The notes under the pieces: generated by a model
Seen by the model: only the letters and a program-made list of their open reading frames with translations
Database searches by the model: none
What the model was told of the DNA's origin: nothing
Program-made: the position numbers and the translations under genes
Part shown: piece by piece, positions 17,354 to 25,952 of the stretch
How positions within the stretch are numbered: position 1 is the first letter of the stretch
How the letters are laid out: each line of letters starts with the position of its first letter
Assembly (NCBI RefSeq): GCF_047263945.1
Contig: NZ_JBLAVB010000016.1
Coordinates: 1-64,000 of the forward strand
DNA from: Rhodospirillum sp047263945
Lineage (GTDB): Bacteria; Pseudomonadota; Alphaproteobacteria; Rhodospirillales; Rhodospirillaceae
Length of the DNA: 64,000 nt
Direction: 5' to 3'

Positions 17354-18559
17354 CTATCGGCAAACCAGCTTGAAGGCTTCCCAGTCCAGGGGATCCATGG
17401 CCTCTCCGCCCCCCCGTGGGGCGCGGCGGAGAGCCTTCAAGCGATCCGGATAGGGCGGGTGGAGCGCCCCTTGTGGGGCCAGGACCAAGCGGCTGCGGCC
17501 CAGGGTCTCCATGTCCGCTGGGCGGGTTTCCAGCCATTCCAGGGCCAAGGGGAGACCGTGGGCGCGCAAGTCCGCGGCCAATAGGGCCTTGACGGCCAGC
17601 GCATCGGCGGCCAGTTCCTCGGACAAGTTGGAATCCTTCTGGGCCAAATAGGCTTCGAGAGATATTTCCGGTGCGGAAAAGTCCTCGCGCAACAGGGCTG
17701 CCAGGGCCGGAAGGCCATAGCGGGCGATGAGGGATTCGGTCCCATGGCGCAGGATCCCATGGGCCAGCGCATGGGCCAGCAATCCAGCGATCTCGTCGGG
17801 GGTGCGCGCGGCATTCACCAGGCCTTCGAACAGGATCATTTGCCCTCCGGGCAAGGTCAGGATCTGGGCGCGGTCGCTTTTCACCACATGAACCCTTATC
17901 GGCCAAGGGGCGTTCAGGGAACCGGTCAGGCGGCGGGTCAGGCGGTCGAGGGCCTGGGTTCCGTAAATATTGTCGCAGAACAGCAGTCCATGGTCCCGCA
18001 AGTCGCCCACCAGGGCCTCCCCCCAATCCCGCTCCGTCGAAGCAGGCACCAACACGGCCAAGCGGTTCGCCAGCCCGGGCAGGACCATGGCTGTGATGCC
18101 AAGCACCGCGCCGACACACAGGGTACCCAAGGCCACCATCAGGAAGCGGGTGAGAGCACGCGGAGAGGGCCAGCCCCACCCCCCCCTTTGATCCCGCGTC
18201 TTTCCTGTCCTGGCTCTTTGGGGAGGCTTGCCGGACGGCCTTGCCGCCTTGCGCCGGGGCGGACGGGCGGGGGACACGGGGGACGGTGCCTTGTCTCGCT
18301 CCCAAGTTAAGCGTTCGGTCAGGAACCCCGGATCATGGGTTTCCACCCGCTGACCTGGAAAGGGACGGCAGGTATAGCGGAATGGTCTGTCGCCTCTTGA
18401 CCGGGTATGGGTGACGATATCTTGCCATGCCCAGGCCGCGACCAGCAGGGACATGGAATCGCGCATTTCAAGGTGGTCAGGGGTTTCGATCAGAGACACA
18501 GGTTGGGGGGGACGTCCGTCACCGGCATAAAAACGGCCGGTCGGATCCTTGTCCTGCAT
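17354..18559 (-). CDS. M48 peptidase-fold protein lacking the catalytic Glu
   Basis: 401 residues. The N-terminal 125 residues are hydrophilic and rich in Pro/Arg. One membrane helix follows (about 138-162), then a domain resembling Ste24/HtpX-type M48 metallopeptidases: VKSDRAQILTLPGGQMILFEGLV, DEIAGLLAHALAHGILRHG, and SEELAADALAV for the third zinc ligand. The zinc motif should read HExxH but here is H263-A-L-A-H267; the codon is GCG, so Glu is lost. Zinc may still bind, but peptide cleavage is unlikely. The protein may be a pseudoenzyme. It converges on pyrC with a 16-base gap. Confidence 0.75.
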   Translation of the reverse strand: MQDKDPTGRFYAGDGRPPQPVSLIETPDHLEMRDSMSLLVAAWAWQDIVTHTRSRGDRPFRYTCRPFPGQRVETHDPGFLTERLTWERDKAPSPVSPARPPRRKAARPSGKPPQRARTGKTRDQRGGWGWPSPRALTRFLMVALGTLCVGAVLGITAMVLPGLANRLAVLVPASTERDWGEALVGDLRDHGLLFCDNIYGTQALDRLTRRLTGSLNAPWPIRVHVVKSDRAQILTLPGGQMILFEGLVNAARTPDEIAGLLAHALAHGILRHGTESLIARYGLPALAALLREDFSAPEISLEAYLAQKDSNLSEELAADALAVKALLAADLRAHGLPLALEWLETRPADMETLGRSRLVLAPQGALHPPYPDRLKALRRAPRGGGEAMDPLDWEAFKLVCR

Positions 18560-18758
18560 GGGCCCCCCCTCGGTTCATCGGGAAATCTGACTCTTTCTGC
18601 TACGGAACCTCCAAAAGAATGGTGAACACCGCAAAGTGCAAGAGCTATCCTCGTCCATATGCCATTCGCCATTGGGTTAGGGGGCCATAGGGGCGTACAC
18701 TTTTTCCGCTTTTCCCAGAGGGAAGGGCAACTTCCGTCACCAAAGATAAGGTCGCCCC

Positions 18759-21146
18759 GTGGACGAATTTTTCCTATTCCCCCCCTGGCTGTCCCATGTG
18801 ATTGTCTTTTCCCTTGGTCTGGCCCTCGGACTCGCCGCGATTCGGTTTCTGAGACACCGAGAGGAGCCGGTCAGCGAGGCCGAACGGGACCGGTGCCCGG
18901 CCATTTTGGACAGCCTGTGGGAGGCGGTCGCCTTCACCGATGACCAAGGGGCGCTGCTCCATGTCAATCGGGCGGCGAGCGTCCTTTTCAGCCGCATGGG
19001 AGTGGCAGGCGATCGGAAGGGAACCGATACCCTCTGCGAGATCTGGAGGCAGTCCGACCCTGCCCTGTCAACCGATGTCCCCTGGGAAGGACCCCAGGCG
19101 CCATATGACCATGAATGCCGGGTTTTTCAGCGCGATCTGGGACCGGAGCCAGAGCGCTATCTGATCCTGCGCCGGGCTCTGGTCGGCGGACACTGGCCGG
19201 GAGGGGAGCGCGTGACGTTCCTTTGGGTGGCCCTCGACCTGTCCCGGGGGCCGCGGCTGGAGGCGGCCTTCCGGCGACGGGAAGCCATGGTGAACAGCCT
19301 GCTCAATGCCATTGAGGATACGGTCCTCCGGTTCGAACGGGATGGCCGGATTTCTCTCGTCAACGACGCGGGAGCACGGCGTATCGGCCACGCCCGAGAG
19401 AGTATAGTGGGACGTCGCCTGTCGGACTTCTTTACCCCCGCTTTGGCCTGGAATCGGGATCAAAGGGTGCGAGAGGTCCTGGAGACGGGCAAGGCCCAGC
19501 GGTTTACGGACCGTCGGGGAGACATTTGGTTCTCCCACGGCTGTTTCCCGGTCACCGACGACCAGGGACGGACCGTGGCCGTAACCTCCATCACCAGGGA
19601 AGTCACCGCAGAAAAGCGCCTGGAGGACGACCTGCGCGAGCGGGAGCAGTTCATCCGCTTGATCACGGACAACCTTCCGGGTCTTGTCTTCTATATGGAT
19701 CGGACCGAGGTTTGCCGCTTCGTCAACCGTCGGATCGTTGAATGGATGGGGATCACTCCAGCGGAACTATTGGGGCAGCGGGCGCGGGATATCTCGGGCC
19801 ACGATTTGACCCTTTCATCGGCCAGCCACCGTGCCGCCGCTTTGGCCGGGCAGACCGTGTCCTTCGATTCGTCCTTGATCAACCCCCAGGGCCAGCGGAT
19901 CCGATACCACGCCACCTTCATTCCCCATTGGGATTCTGCGGGAACGGTCTTGGGGTATGTGGGGCTTGTGCTGGATATCACCAAACGCGCCGAGGCGGAG
20001 GCCGCGACACGGGCGGCCTTGGACAAGGCTGAAACGGCCAGCGCCTCGAAATCCCGCTTCCTGGCTGCGGCCAGCCATGACTTGCGCCAACCCATGCAGG
20101 CCTTGAACATCTACGTGGGACTGTTGGCCCGCCAGACGCGGGACGACAAAAAAGCCCACGACCTCGTGGGGCGGTTGGAGCAATCGGTGAATGCCTTGGG
20201 CGATCTGCTCGATTCCCTGCTGGATATCTCCAAGCTGGACGCCGGGATCATTACCCCCAAGATTGCGCCCTTCGCCCTGAAAACCGTATTGGACCGCATG
20301 GAAGCGGAACTACGCCCGACCCTCGAGGCCAAGGGTCTGCGGTTCGTTGTGATGCCCAGCTCGCTGATGGCGGTATCCGATGAAACCCTGGTGGAGCGGA
20401 TCCTGCGCAACCTGCTGACCAATGCCGGACGCTACACCGAAAAAGGGGGGATCGTCCTTGGCGTGCGCCCCCGCGTGGGCCGGGTCGTGCTTCAGGTTTG
20501 GGATACGGGCATCGGTATTCCTAACGATCGACGGGATCTGATCTTTGAAGAGTTCTACCAGGTCGGCAACCAGGCCCGGGACCGAAAGCAGGGTTTGGGC
20601 CTGGGGCTCGCCATCGTGCGACGCCTGTCCCTCTTGTTGGATCACCCGGTCACAGTTCACTCGCGGGAGGGTCGGGGAACCCTGTTCGAGGTTTCCCTGC
20701 CCCGGGCCACGCCTTCAGAAGTGGAACGGGTCAACCCGGCCTGGACGGCCATGGGGTTGGCCCCAATCCGGGAAGGGACCACCGCCGTTTTGATCGACGA
20801 TGACAGCGCCGTTCTCGATAGCCTCGCCCTGCTGCTGGAGGACTGGGGGTTCGAGGTTGTGGCTGCCCAGGACATACTGGAGGCTTTTGAAGCCCTGCGC
20901 GGCATGGTCGAGCCGCCTTCAGTGATTGTCGCTGATTACCGTCTGAAAGGCGGCGGGACGGGCGTCGCCGCAGTGAAAAGCCTGCAACAGGCTTTTGGCT
21001 TGCCGATTCCTGGGGTCATCGTCACGGGGGATACCTCGCCGGAGCGCCTGCGGGAGGTGACGGGAAGCGGCTTCAAGCTATTGCACAAACCTGTGCGGAT
21101 TCATGAATTGCGTGCCGCTGTGGGCGCGGTGATGGGCGAAGAGTAG
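18759..21146 (+). CDS. PAS-containing hybrid histidine kinase
   Basis: 795 residues. A membrane helix lies at about 7-30 (SHVIVFSLGLALGLAAI), followed by three PAS-like segments (starting near 45, 180 and 300; VNRAAS, VNDAGARRIG and VNRRIVEWMG are visible). HisKA has phospho-acceptor H440 in AAASHDLRQPMQALNIYVG, the Q-P-x-Q-A-L variant. HATPase has RILRNLLTNAGRYT, DTGIGIP and GLGLGLAIV. A C-terminal receiver domain (LIDDDSAVLDSL) has D726 in VADYRLKGG. The GTG start at 18759 puts the helix at the N-terminus. The partner is unknown. A bidirectional hairpin terminator follows the stop. Confidence 0.88.
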   Translation: MDEFFLFPPWLSHVIVFSLGLALGLAAIRFLRHREEPVSEAERDRCPAILDSLWEAVAFTDDQGALLHVNRAASVLFSRMGVAGDRKGTDTLCEIWRQSDPALSTDVPWEGPQAPYDHECRVFQRDLGPEPERYLILRRALVGGHWPGGERVTFLWVALDLSRGPRLEAAFRRREAMVNSLLNAIEDTVLRFERDGRISLVNDAGARRIGHARESIVGRRLSDFFTPALAWNRDQRVREVLETGKAQRFTDRRGDIWFSHGCFPVTDDQGRTVAVTSITREVTAEKRLEDDLREREQFIRLITDNLPGLVFYMDRTEVCRFVNRRIVEWMGITPAELLGQRARDISGHDLTLSSASHRAAALAGQTVSFDSSLINPQGQRIRYHATFIPHWDSAGTVLGYVGLVLDITKRAEAEAATRAALDKAETASASKSRFLAAASHDLRQPMQALNIYVGLLARQTRDDKKAHDLVGRLEQSVNALGDLLDSLLDISKLDAGIITPKIAPFALKTVLDRMEAELRPTLEAKGLRFVVMPSSLMAVSDETLVERILRNLLTNAGRYTEKGGIVLGVRPRVGRVVLQVWDTGIGIPNDRRDLIFEEFYQVGNQARDRKQGLGLGLAIVRRLSLLLDHPVTVHSREGRGTLFEVSLPRATPSEVERVNPAWTAMGLAPIREGTTAVLIDDDSAVLDSLALLLEDWGFEVVAAQDILEAFEALRGMVEPPSVIVADYRLKGGGTGVAAVKSLQQAFGLPIPGVIVTGDTSPERLREVTGSGFKLLHKPVRIHELRAAVGAVMGEE

Positions 21147-21170
21147 GGCGAGGCGGCGGAGCGGGAAACG

Positions 21171-21202
21171 AAAAAGGCCTCCCCGAAGGGAGGCCTTATT
21201 TT
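21171..21202. terminator. Bidirectional Rho-independent terminator
   Basis: AAAAAGGCCTCCC, loop CGAA, GGGAGGCCTTATTTT. The stem is followed by T-rich sequence on both strands, so it can end both the hybrid kinase transcript and the minus-strand tRNA-Asp. An almost identical copy is at 21514-21545. Confidence 0.85.
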
Positions 21203-21211
21203 CGGTTCGGA

Positions 21212-21288
21212 TGGCGCGAGTGACGAGACTTGAACTCGCGACCTCTGGCGTGACAGGCCAGCGCTCTAACCAACTGAGCTACACCCGC
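21212..21288 (-). tRNA. tRNA-Asp (GTC), copy 1
   Basis: 77 bases including an encoded CCA end. The acceptor arms GCGGGTG and CACTCGC pair with one G-U. The anticodon stem CTGGC/GCCAG encloses CTGTCAC, giving anticodon GTC. The T-arm is GCGAG TTCAAGT CTCGT. Its own terminator lies directly downstream. Confidence 0.95.
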
Positions 21289-21513
21289 ATCCGACCGAGG
21301 AGGCGGTTTTTATCAGCCAATTTTCGGAGACGCAAGAGGCTTTTCTATACTTGTGTGAAGAAAATGAGATTGGTGAGTGAACCCTCCCGGTTCTTGGGGC
21401 TTGGGGCGCTTCATGCCCCCCCCACGCGCCCGGGCGATGCCCCATGCCGGAAGCCTGTCCGCCCCCCCAGCGACGCCCACATTGGGGACCGCCACAAGAG
21501 ATGGCCAGAAACG

Positions 21514-21545
21514 AAAAAGGCCTCCCCGGAGGGAGGCCTTATTTT
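21514..21545. terminator. Rho-independent terminator of second tRNA-Asp
   Basis: Same sequence as the terminator at 21171-21202 except for one loop base (CGGA in place of CGAA). It stands just downstream of the second tRNA-Asp on the minus strand, at the same distance as in the first copy. Confidence 0.85.
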
Positions 21546-21554
21546 CGGTCCGGA

Positions 21555-21631
21555 TGGCGCGAGTGACGAGACTTGAACTCGCGACCTCTGGCGTGACAGG
21601 CCAGCGCTCTAACCAACTGAGCTACACCCGC
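21555..21631 (-). tRNA. tRNA-Asp (GTC), copy 2
   Basis: Identical in sequence to the tRNA-Asp at 21212-21288, with the same anticodon GTC and encoded CCA. The two copies are 343 bases apart. The terminator and the upstream flank are also similar, so the whole transcription unit was duplicated in tandem. Confidence 0.95.
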
Positions 21632-21726
21632 ATCCGGCCGAGGACGCGGTTTCTACCAGCCCATTTTCAGGGTGGCAAGAGTATTTTTGCGTTTCGCGAT
21701 TTTTTCTTCTCTTTTCGTCAGAAGGG

Positions 21727-21924
21727 TCAGGGCTCGCCGTCATCCGCCGATTGCGTGGTGGAAAGGGAGGGCTGATTCCGTGCACGCGCCTGCTCCTTGC
21801 GACGGCGCAAGTTTTCACGCAGGGCCATGGCTTCCCGATCCAGCCGTTCATCGGATCTGGTGGGCACCGCTCCTCCTCTTTTGGGGGAGCGCGGAGAATT
21901 TTTTTTGTCGATCTGAGTGGTCAT
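21727..21924 (-). CDS. Small basic protein of unknown function
   Basis: 65 residues, starting MTTQIDKKNSPRSPKRGGAV. The middle (SDERLDREAMALRENLRRRKEQARAR) is strongly charged and should form one long helix, a pattern I associate with small conserved alphaproteobacterial proteins whose function is unknown. I chose the ATG at 21924 because the upstream residues of the longer frame look non-coding. It sits upstream of the tRNA-Asp pair on the same strand. Function is unknown; RNA or DNA binding is possible from its charge but this is only a guess. Confidence 0.55.
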   Translation of the reverse strand: MTTQIDKKNSPRSPKRGGAVPTRSDERLDREAMALRENLRRRKEQARARNQPSLSTTQSADDGEP

Positions 21925-22079
21925 GGTCGGGATTTTCCCCCTGTCTGCCGCAGTTTTCAAAGGAAAAACGCCGATGAAAAACTTCTCTTGCATCGAGGTC
22001 AACCCTATGGCACTTTCCGGCCTCCCAAACGGGGGGCCAAACACGGGTTACGACCTGTCGAGGCGTTTCTGTTTATTGT

Positions 22080-22154
22080 GCCGCCGTAGCTCAGGGGTAG
22101 AGCACACCCTTGGTAAGGGTGGGGTCGGGTGTTCAATTCACCCCGGCGGCACCA
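22080..22154 (+). tRNA. tRNA-Thr (GGT), copy 1
   Basis: 75 bases with encoded CCA. The acceptor GCCGCCG/CGGCGGC is fully paired. The anticodon stem CACCC/GGGTG encloses TTGGTAA, giving anticodon GGT. The T-arm is GGGTG TTCAATT CACCC. Confidence 0.95.
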
Positions 22155-22230
22155 TTTGACCGGTCACCCCCAACAGAGCGGACCGGTTACCCCGCGTTCC
22201 CTGGGAATCCAGGGGAACGTTGAAACGGCT

Positions 22231-22305
22231 GCCGCCGTAGCTCAGGGGTAGAGCACACCCTTGGTAAGGGTGGGGTCGGGTGTTCAATTCACCCCGGCGG
22301 CACCA
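22231..22305 (+). tRNA. tRNA-Thr (GGT), copy 2
   Basis: Identical to the tRNA-Thr at 22080-22154 and 151 bases downstream of it. The spacer contains two hairpins (ACCGGT arms near 22159-22189, and CGTTCCC/GGGGAACG near 22194-22219) that may be processing signals. Confidence 0.95.
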
Positions 22306-22627
22306 TTTTTCTCATTCGTCAACGCCATCCCCTTATTAACGGGAAGTCAACCCATCTCTCTTGGTATAAGAAGAGTGCCTCGGGTGCTGCTCCCTCATAT
22401 GGGTAAGGGCGGCGCCAGTATCTGGACGCGACAGAGCTTTATCCTTTTTTTCTTGACAGGTTTTCGATTCGCGGCGCAGCGAGCCCTATTAGGAGATTGA
22501 AAGCCTAGAATGGGTTTTTTTAAGCTATTGAATGCGCCTGTAAATTTCATACCTATAATGAAACGGTTGCGCCATGATGCTCCCAGGCGCACTATTTAGC
22601 TTACGTTTACGCGGAGGGCAGGAAGCC
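22306..22627. other. Non-coding gap upstream of hypothetical gene
   Basis: 322 bases after the second tRNA-Thr. No gene or clear repeat. The AT-rich part near 22440-22560 contains a TTGACA box (22453-22458) that could be a -35 element for the gene at 22628, but no convincing -10 element stands at the right distance. Confidence 0.4.
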
Positions 22628-23170
22628 ATGGACTCTAGACAAGAAATTGGACTCGGCGCGAGCGTCGCCGCATCGCAAGCTTATACGACATCGACGCTTC
22701 GTCCCGATGAAACAACCAAGACGGACAGTTCCATCAATGCGGTGGGCGGATCAGGCTCTTCCGGGTTTGATCATGCACAGCCAGAACGGAATACCATCAA
22801 TCCCCGGACCGTTCTCGATCCCGATCTGTATGTGAATGTCGCCCAGTTTTCCTATGGGGTCGGCGATGTAGAATTTCAGGTGCCATCGCGGAGCCAGCTC
22901 GAAGCCTATAGGCGCAATCAAAATGCCGAAGAGGTACAGGTCGAGACGGCGCAGACCCAGACCCAAGAAAGGCAAGCGAGCGCTCAGGAAGCTGGTGATA
23001 GTGATGGCGTTGGCGATCAGACCACATCGGCGACGGCCACAGTAACCGCTGCAGTCGTGAGCCAGACTCAGACACCGCCAACCCCGCCCGACACTCAACG
23101 CAACGGGACATCGGAAGGAAACAGAACCTCTCCTGGGGAGCCGCGTCGGGCTGTCAAGCTGGAAGCCTAG
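22628..23170 (+). CDS. Hypothetical low-complexity protein
   Basis: 180 residues, starting MDSRQEIGLGASVAASQAY at 22628 with GGAGG upstream. It has no membrane helix, signal peptide or recognised domain. A slightly ordered part (NPRTVLDPDLYVNVAQFSYGVGDVEFQVPSRSQLEAYRRNQ) is followed by a Gln/Thr/Ala-rich, probably disordered tail. The good ribosome site and composition favour a real gene. No function can be proposed; a secreted or flagellar accessory role is no better than a guess. It is flanked by non-coding, repeat-rich DNA. Confidence 0.55.
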   Translation: MDSRQEIGLGASVAASQAYTTSTLRPDETTKTDSSINAVGGSGSSGFDHAQPERNTINPRTVLDPDLYVNVAQFSYGVGDVEFQVPSRSQLEAYRRNQNAEEVQVETAQTQTQERQASAQEAGDSDGVGDQTTSATATVTAAVVSQTQTPPTPPDTQRNGTSEGNRTSPGEPRRAVKLEA

Positions 23171-23397
23171 TGCACTGAGAGTCAACGCTCCGTGCACGAG
23201 GGACTCGCTTATACATGAGTTTTCCAAACTCCGGCTGAACCCTTCGTTTGGGTCGAGGCGTCAGGTCTCGTCCTATACAGTGGTTGGGGTAGGTGGAAGG
23301 GGTGCTCTGGCTCTTCCAATGGCTGTGCCTTTGTGTTGGTTTGGACTCCCACGCGCCTTAAATTATATACTTAAGGTGTCGCGTGGATCGGAAACTC

Positions 23398-23586
23398 GGC
23401 ACACGACCGGAGGTGTTTTCCCGGCACGGGGCTTTGCCCCGTTCCCCACTGGGGCCGTAAGGCCCCAGACCCCAGGCCCCAGACCTCAGGACTTTATTTT
23501 TAAAAGAAAAAGTGGGGGCAAGTTCATGTGCCCTTAAATGGGCTTGAGCAATCGCCAAAAAAATACGAGACAATGCCGAGAACCGG
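23398..23586 (+). mobile_element. MITE-like element, copy A
   Basis: Aligns by eye over its whole length with the inverted copy at 31507-31694. Shared blocks in order: ACACGACCGGAGGTGTTTTC, GGGGCTTTGCCCCGT, ACTGGGGCC...GGCCCCAGACCCC, TTATTTTTAAAAGAA, GGGCTTGAGCAATCGCC and ACGAGACAATGCCG. The two ends form an imperfect terminal inverted repeat. It encodes no protein, so any movement would depend on a transposase elsewhere. Confidence 0.65.
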
Positions 23587-23667
23587 ACAACCGCTTCCCA
23601 CTTCTCCGCTCGGTCCCTACTAGAGGGCCTTCGAGATCAAGTTGGCTCAAGCTGATCCCGTTTCACT

Positions 23668-23787
23668 CTAGCCCAGCCCCTTAAAATCAATATCCACCAC
23701 ATTGATTTCAAGCGTCCGAACAGACCAGCTGGGCGGGATCGATCCTCCTTCGGGCATGGAGTCCAACCTTCTTGCAATTAAGGCCAT
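23668..23787 (-). CDS. Possible 39-residue small protein
   Basis: The minus-strand frame MALIARRLDSMPEGGSIPPS, continuing with an acidic hydrophobic tail ending DIDFKGLG, is preceded by a GGGGGAGGAGG run that could serve as ribosome site, although the spacing is short. It begins in, and ends at, repeat sequences, so it may equally be the end of a lost gene. No family is recognised. Weak call. Confidence 0.25.
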   Translation of the reverse strand: MALIARRLDSMPEGGSIPPSWSVRTLEINVVDIDFKGLG

Positions 23788-23803
23788 GCCTCCTCCCCCA
23801 ACA

Positions 23804-23857
23804 CTAGAGCATCGAGCGGAAAAGTGGGCACCGGTTTTCCGATCCACTCGATGCTCA
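23804..23857. repeat. AGAGCATCGAGCGG-family palindrome
   Basis: Arms TAGAGCATCGAGCGGA and TCCACTCGATGCTCA flank AAAGTGGGCACCGGTTTTCC. The same arms form the perfect palindrome at 26763-26804, and the same central block occurs inverted at 24867-24917. Confidence 0.75.
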
Positions 23858-23866
23858 ACCTATTGA

Positions 23867-23919
23867 ATCTAGATCAAATTGCCCGCCTTCATCGATTCCG
23901 ATTTAAGGCGGTTTGATCT
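23867..23919. repeat. TAGATCAAA-family hairpin
   Basis: CTAGATCAAA and TTTGATCTAG outer arms with an inner CGCCTT/AAGGCG stem. The related, longer hairpin at 29692-29765 has the same outer arms. Confidence 0.7.
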
Positions 23920-24121
23920 AGGTATCGAGGGCAGACAAACTCCTCCGAAGATATTTCGGAGGGTCAACCGCCTCCCGTGCAACAAACACGATTGGAAGAC
24001 AGCGCCCCCTTTTATGTTGCCAATTCGAGAACAATCCTTTCTCGAATTGTCGGATTGTGCACGCCATTCCGAAGCCTTACTTTCCTGATCAGTTACTCAC
24101 CCCGACCCAAAGAGGCTTCCA

Positions 24122-24724
24122 ATGAGCACCAAGATCCTCGTTCTCTATTACTCCATGTACGGTCATATCGACACCATGGCCAAGGCCGTCGCAGCGGGCG
24201 CCGCCGAGGTCGAGGGTGTCGAGGTCTCCATCAAGCATGTGCCCGAGCACATGCCCGCCGAGGCCCTGAAGGCCATGGGGGCCTCCGGCGAATACGACAC
24301 CGAGGAAGCCAATCCCGGTGAATTGGGCGACTACGACGGCATCCTGTTCGGCACGCCCACCCGCTTTGGCAACATGGCTGGTCAGATGCGGAACTTCCTG
24401 GACCAGACAGGCGGCCTATGGATGAAGGGTGCACTGATCGGCAAGCCCGGCGGTGTCTTCGTCTCCACCGGCACCGGCGGCGGCAATGAAACCACCATCA
24501 CGGCCTTCCATAACACCCTGTTTCACCACGGCATGGTGGTCGTGGGCCTTCCCTATTCCGCAGAAGGGATCACCACCGTCGAGCCGCCGCACGGCGCGGG
24601 CCCCTACGGTGCGGGCACCATCGCCGGAGCCGACGGATCCCGCCAGCCCAGCGAACTGGAACTGAGCCTCGCCCGCTTCCAGGGCAAGCACTTGGCCGAG
24701 ATCGCCAAGAAGCTGAAGGCCTAA
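24122..24724 (+). CDS. wrbA: NAD(P)H:quinone oxidoreductase, WrbA type
   Basis: 200 residues, the normal WrbA length. This cytoplasmic flavodoxin-fold enzyme uses FMN to reduce quinones by two electrons, avoiding semiquinone radicals. Seen: the phosphate loop YYSMYGHIDTMA, the insertion typical of WrbA (MPAEALKAMGASGEYD), PTRFGNMAGQMRNFLDQTGGLW, and STGTGGGNETTI with FHHGMVVVGLPY. It precedes a glutathionyl-hydroquinone reductase and a pirin, so this stretch looks like a quinone or aromatic-stress module, although palindromes separate the transcripts. Confidence 0.95.
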   Translation: MSTKILVLYYSMYGHIDTMAKAVAAGAAEVEGVEVSIKHVPEHMPAEALKAMGASGEYDTEEANPGELGDYDGILFGTPTRFGNMAGQMRNFLDQTGGLWMKGALIGKPGGVFVSTGTGGGNETTITAFHNTLFHHGMVVVGLPYSAEGITTVEPPHGAGPYGAGTIAGADGSRQPSELELSLARFQGKHLAEIAKKLKA

Positions 24725-24739
24725 TCCTAAACGGCCACC

Positions 24740-24791
24740 TAGATCACGATGAAATCAGATCTGTCCGACCTAATTTCATAAACGTGATCTA
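24740..24791. repeat. TAGATCACG hairpin after wrbA
   Basis: Outer arms TAGATCACG/CGTGATCTA and inner ATGAAAT/ATTTCAT enclose a short loop. It lies 16 bases after wrbA and may end its transcript. Confidence 0.65.
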
Positions 24792-24866
24792 AACCTCTGA
24801 CATTGAAGCAAATCGTCGTCGCAATCAGTTCCAGATTGCTCGGGATTTGCTCTAAATCTTATGGTT

Positions 24867-24917
24867 AGAGCGGAATGAGGACGGAAAACCGGTGCCCACT
24901 TTTCCTCATTCCGCTCT
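24867..24917. repeat. AGAGCGGAATGAGGA palindrome
   Basis: Arms AGAGCGGAATGAGGA and TCCTCATTCCGCTCT are exact complements. The loop contains GGAAAACCGGTGCCCACTTT, the inverse of the centre of the palindrome at 23804-23857, linking the two as one family with exchanged arms. Confidence 0.8.
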
Positions 24918-25010
24918 GCCCCTGAACGGGCAAGGAACACTCCACCCAGCGTGGAGGGCGGGACCGGCTTCCTCTGCGGTCCCGCTTTTACCTCAAATCG
25001 GAGAGACATC

Positions 25011-25952
25011 ATGGGACTCCTCGTCGACGGCCAATGGCAGGACAAGTGGTATGACACCAGCAAGACCGGTGGCCGCTTCCAACGCCAGGACAGCGCCTTC
25101 CGGGATCGGGTTTCCTCCGATGGCTCCACGCCCTTCCCCGCCGAACCAGGGCGCTACCACCTTTATGTCTCCCTGGCCTGCCCCTGGGCCCATCGCACTC
25201 TGATCGCTCGCAAGATCAAGGGCTTGGAGAAGGCCATCAGCGTCTCCGTGGTGGACCCGCTGATGCTGGAAAACGGCTGGGAGTTGGGCGAGGGTGCTGA
25301 CCCTGTCAACGGCGCGCGCATGCTCCATCAAGTGTACACCCGCGCCAAGGCCGATTACACGGGTCGGGTAACGGTGCCCATTCTCTGGGACAAGAAAACC
25401 GGGACCCTGGTCAACAATGAATCCTCGGAAATCCTGCGCATGATGAACGCCGATTTCGGCGGCACCGGACCGGACCTGTATCCGGAAGACCTGCGCAAAG
25501 AGATCGACGAGTTGAATGGCTGGATCTACGACAGCATCAACAACGGGGTCTACAAGGCCGGATTTGCCACCAGTCAGGACGCTTACGAAGAGGCCGTGAC
25601 GGCCCTGTTCCAGGCCTTGGACCGGGTGGAGGGCATCCTCGCGGAAAAGCCCTTCCTGACCGGGGAGCGGATCACCGAAGCCGACTGGCGCCTGTTCACC
25701 ACCCTGATCCGATTCGATCCGGTCTATGTGGGTCACTTCAAGTGCAACCTGCGACGGATCGCCGACTACCCGAATCTGTGGGACTACACCCGTGCCCTGT
25801 ATCAGGTCCCCGGCGTCGCCGGGACGGTGAACATGGAGCACATCAAGACCCACTATTACGGCAGCCACAAAACCATCAATCCCACGGGCGTGATCCCCAG
25901 CGGTCCCATTCAGGACCTGGACAAGCCCGCCAAACGGGGGACCCAAGCATGA
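25011..25952 (+). CDS. yqjG: Glutathionyl-hydroquinone reductase (GST fold)
   Basis: 313 residues. Members of this Xi-class GST family reduce glutathionyl-hydroquinones with a catalytic cysteine. The motif YHLYVSLACPWAHRTLI contains C57; YTRAKADYTGRVTVPILWDK and NNESSEILRMMNADF match the thioredoxin-like domain, and the C-terminal helical domain ends with HYYGSHKTINPTGVIPSGP, a family hallmark. The ATG at 25011 follows GGAGAG. Its stop overlaps the pirin start (ATGA), so both are made from one message. The likely role is quinone recycling in oxidative or aromatic stress. Confidence 0.93.
   Translation: MGLLVDGQWQDKWYDTSKTGGRFQRQDSAFRDRVSSDGSTPFPAEPGRYHLYVSLACPWAHRTLIARKIKGLEKAISVSVVDPLMLENGWELGEGADPVNGARMLHQVYTRAKADYTGRVTVPILWDKKTGTLVNNESSEILRMMNADFGGTGPDLYPEDLRKEIDELNGWIYDSINNGVYKAGFATSQDAYEEAVTALFQALDRVEGILAEKPFLTGERITEADWRLFTTLIRFDPVYVGHFKCNLRRIADYPNLWDYTRALYQVPGVAGTVNMEHIKTHYYGSHKTINPTGVIPSGPIQDLDKPAKRGTQA

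Larger units (their letters stand above)
23171..24121. other. 950-bp intergenic block crowded with repeats
   Basis: Between the hypothetical gene and wrbA. It holds, in order: the roughly 190-bp MITE-like element (23398-23586), a half copy of the CAAGTTGG and CAGCTTGAGTCA repeats (about 23626-23670), a possible 39-codon frame (23668-23787), palindromes at 23804-23857 and 23867-23919, and short perfect hairpins at 23942-23962 (CCTCCGAA/TTCGGAGG) and 24021-24049 (CAATTCGAGA arms). The last of these lies about 70 bases before wrbA. Confidence 0.65.
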
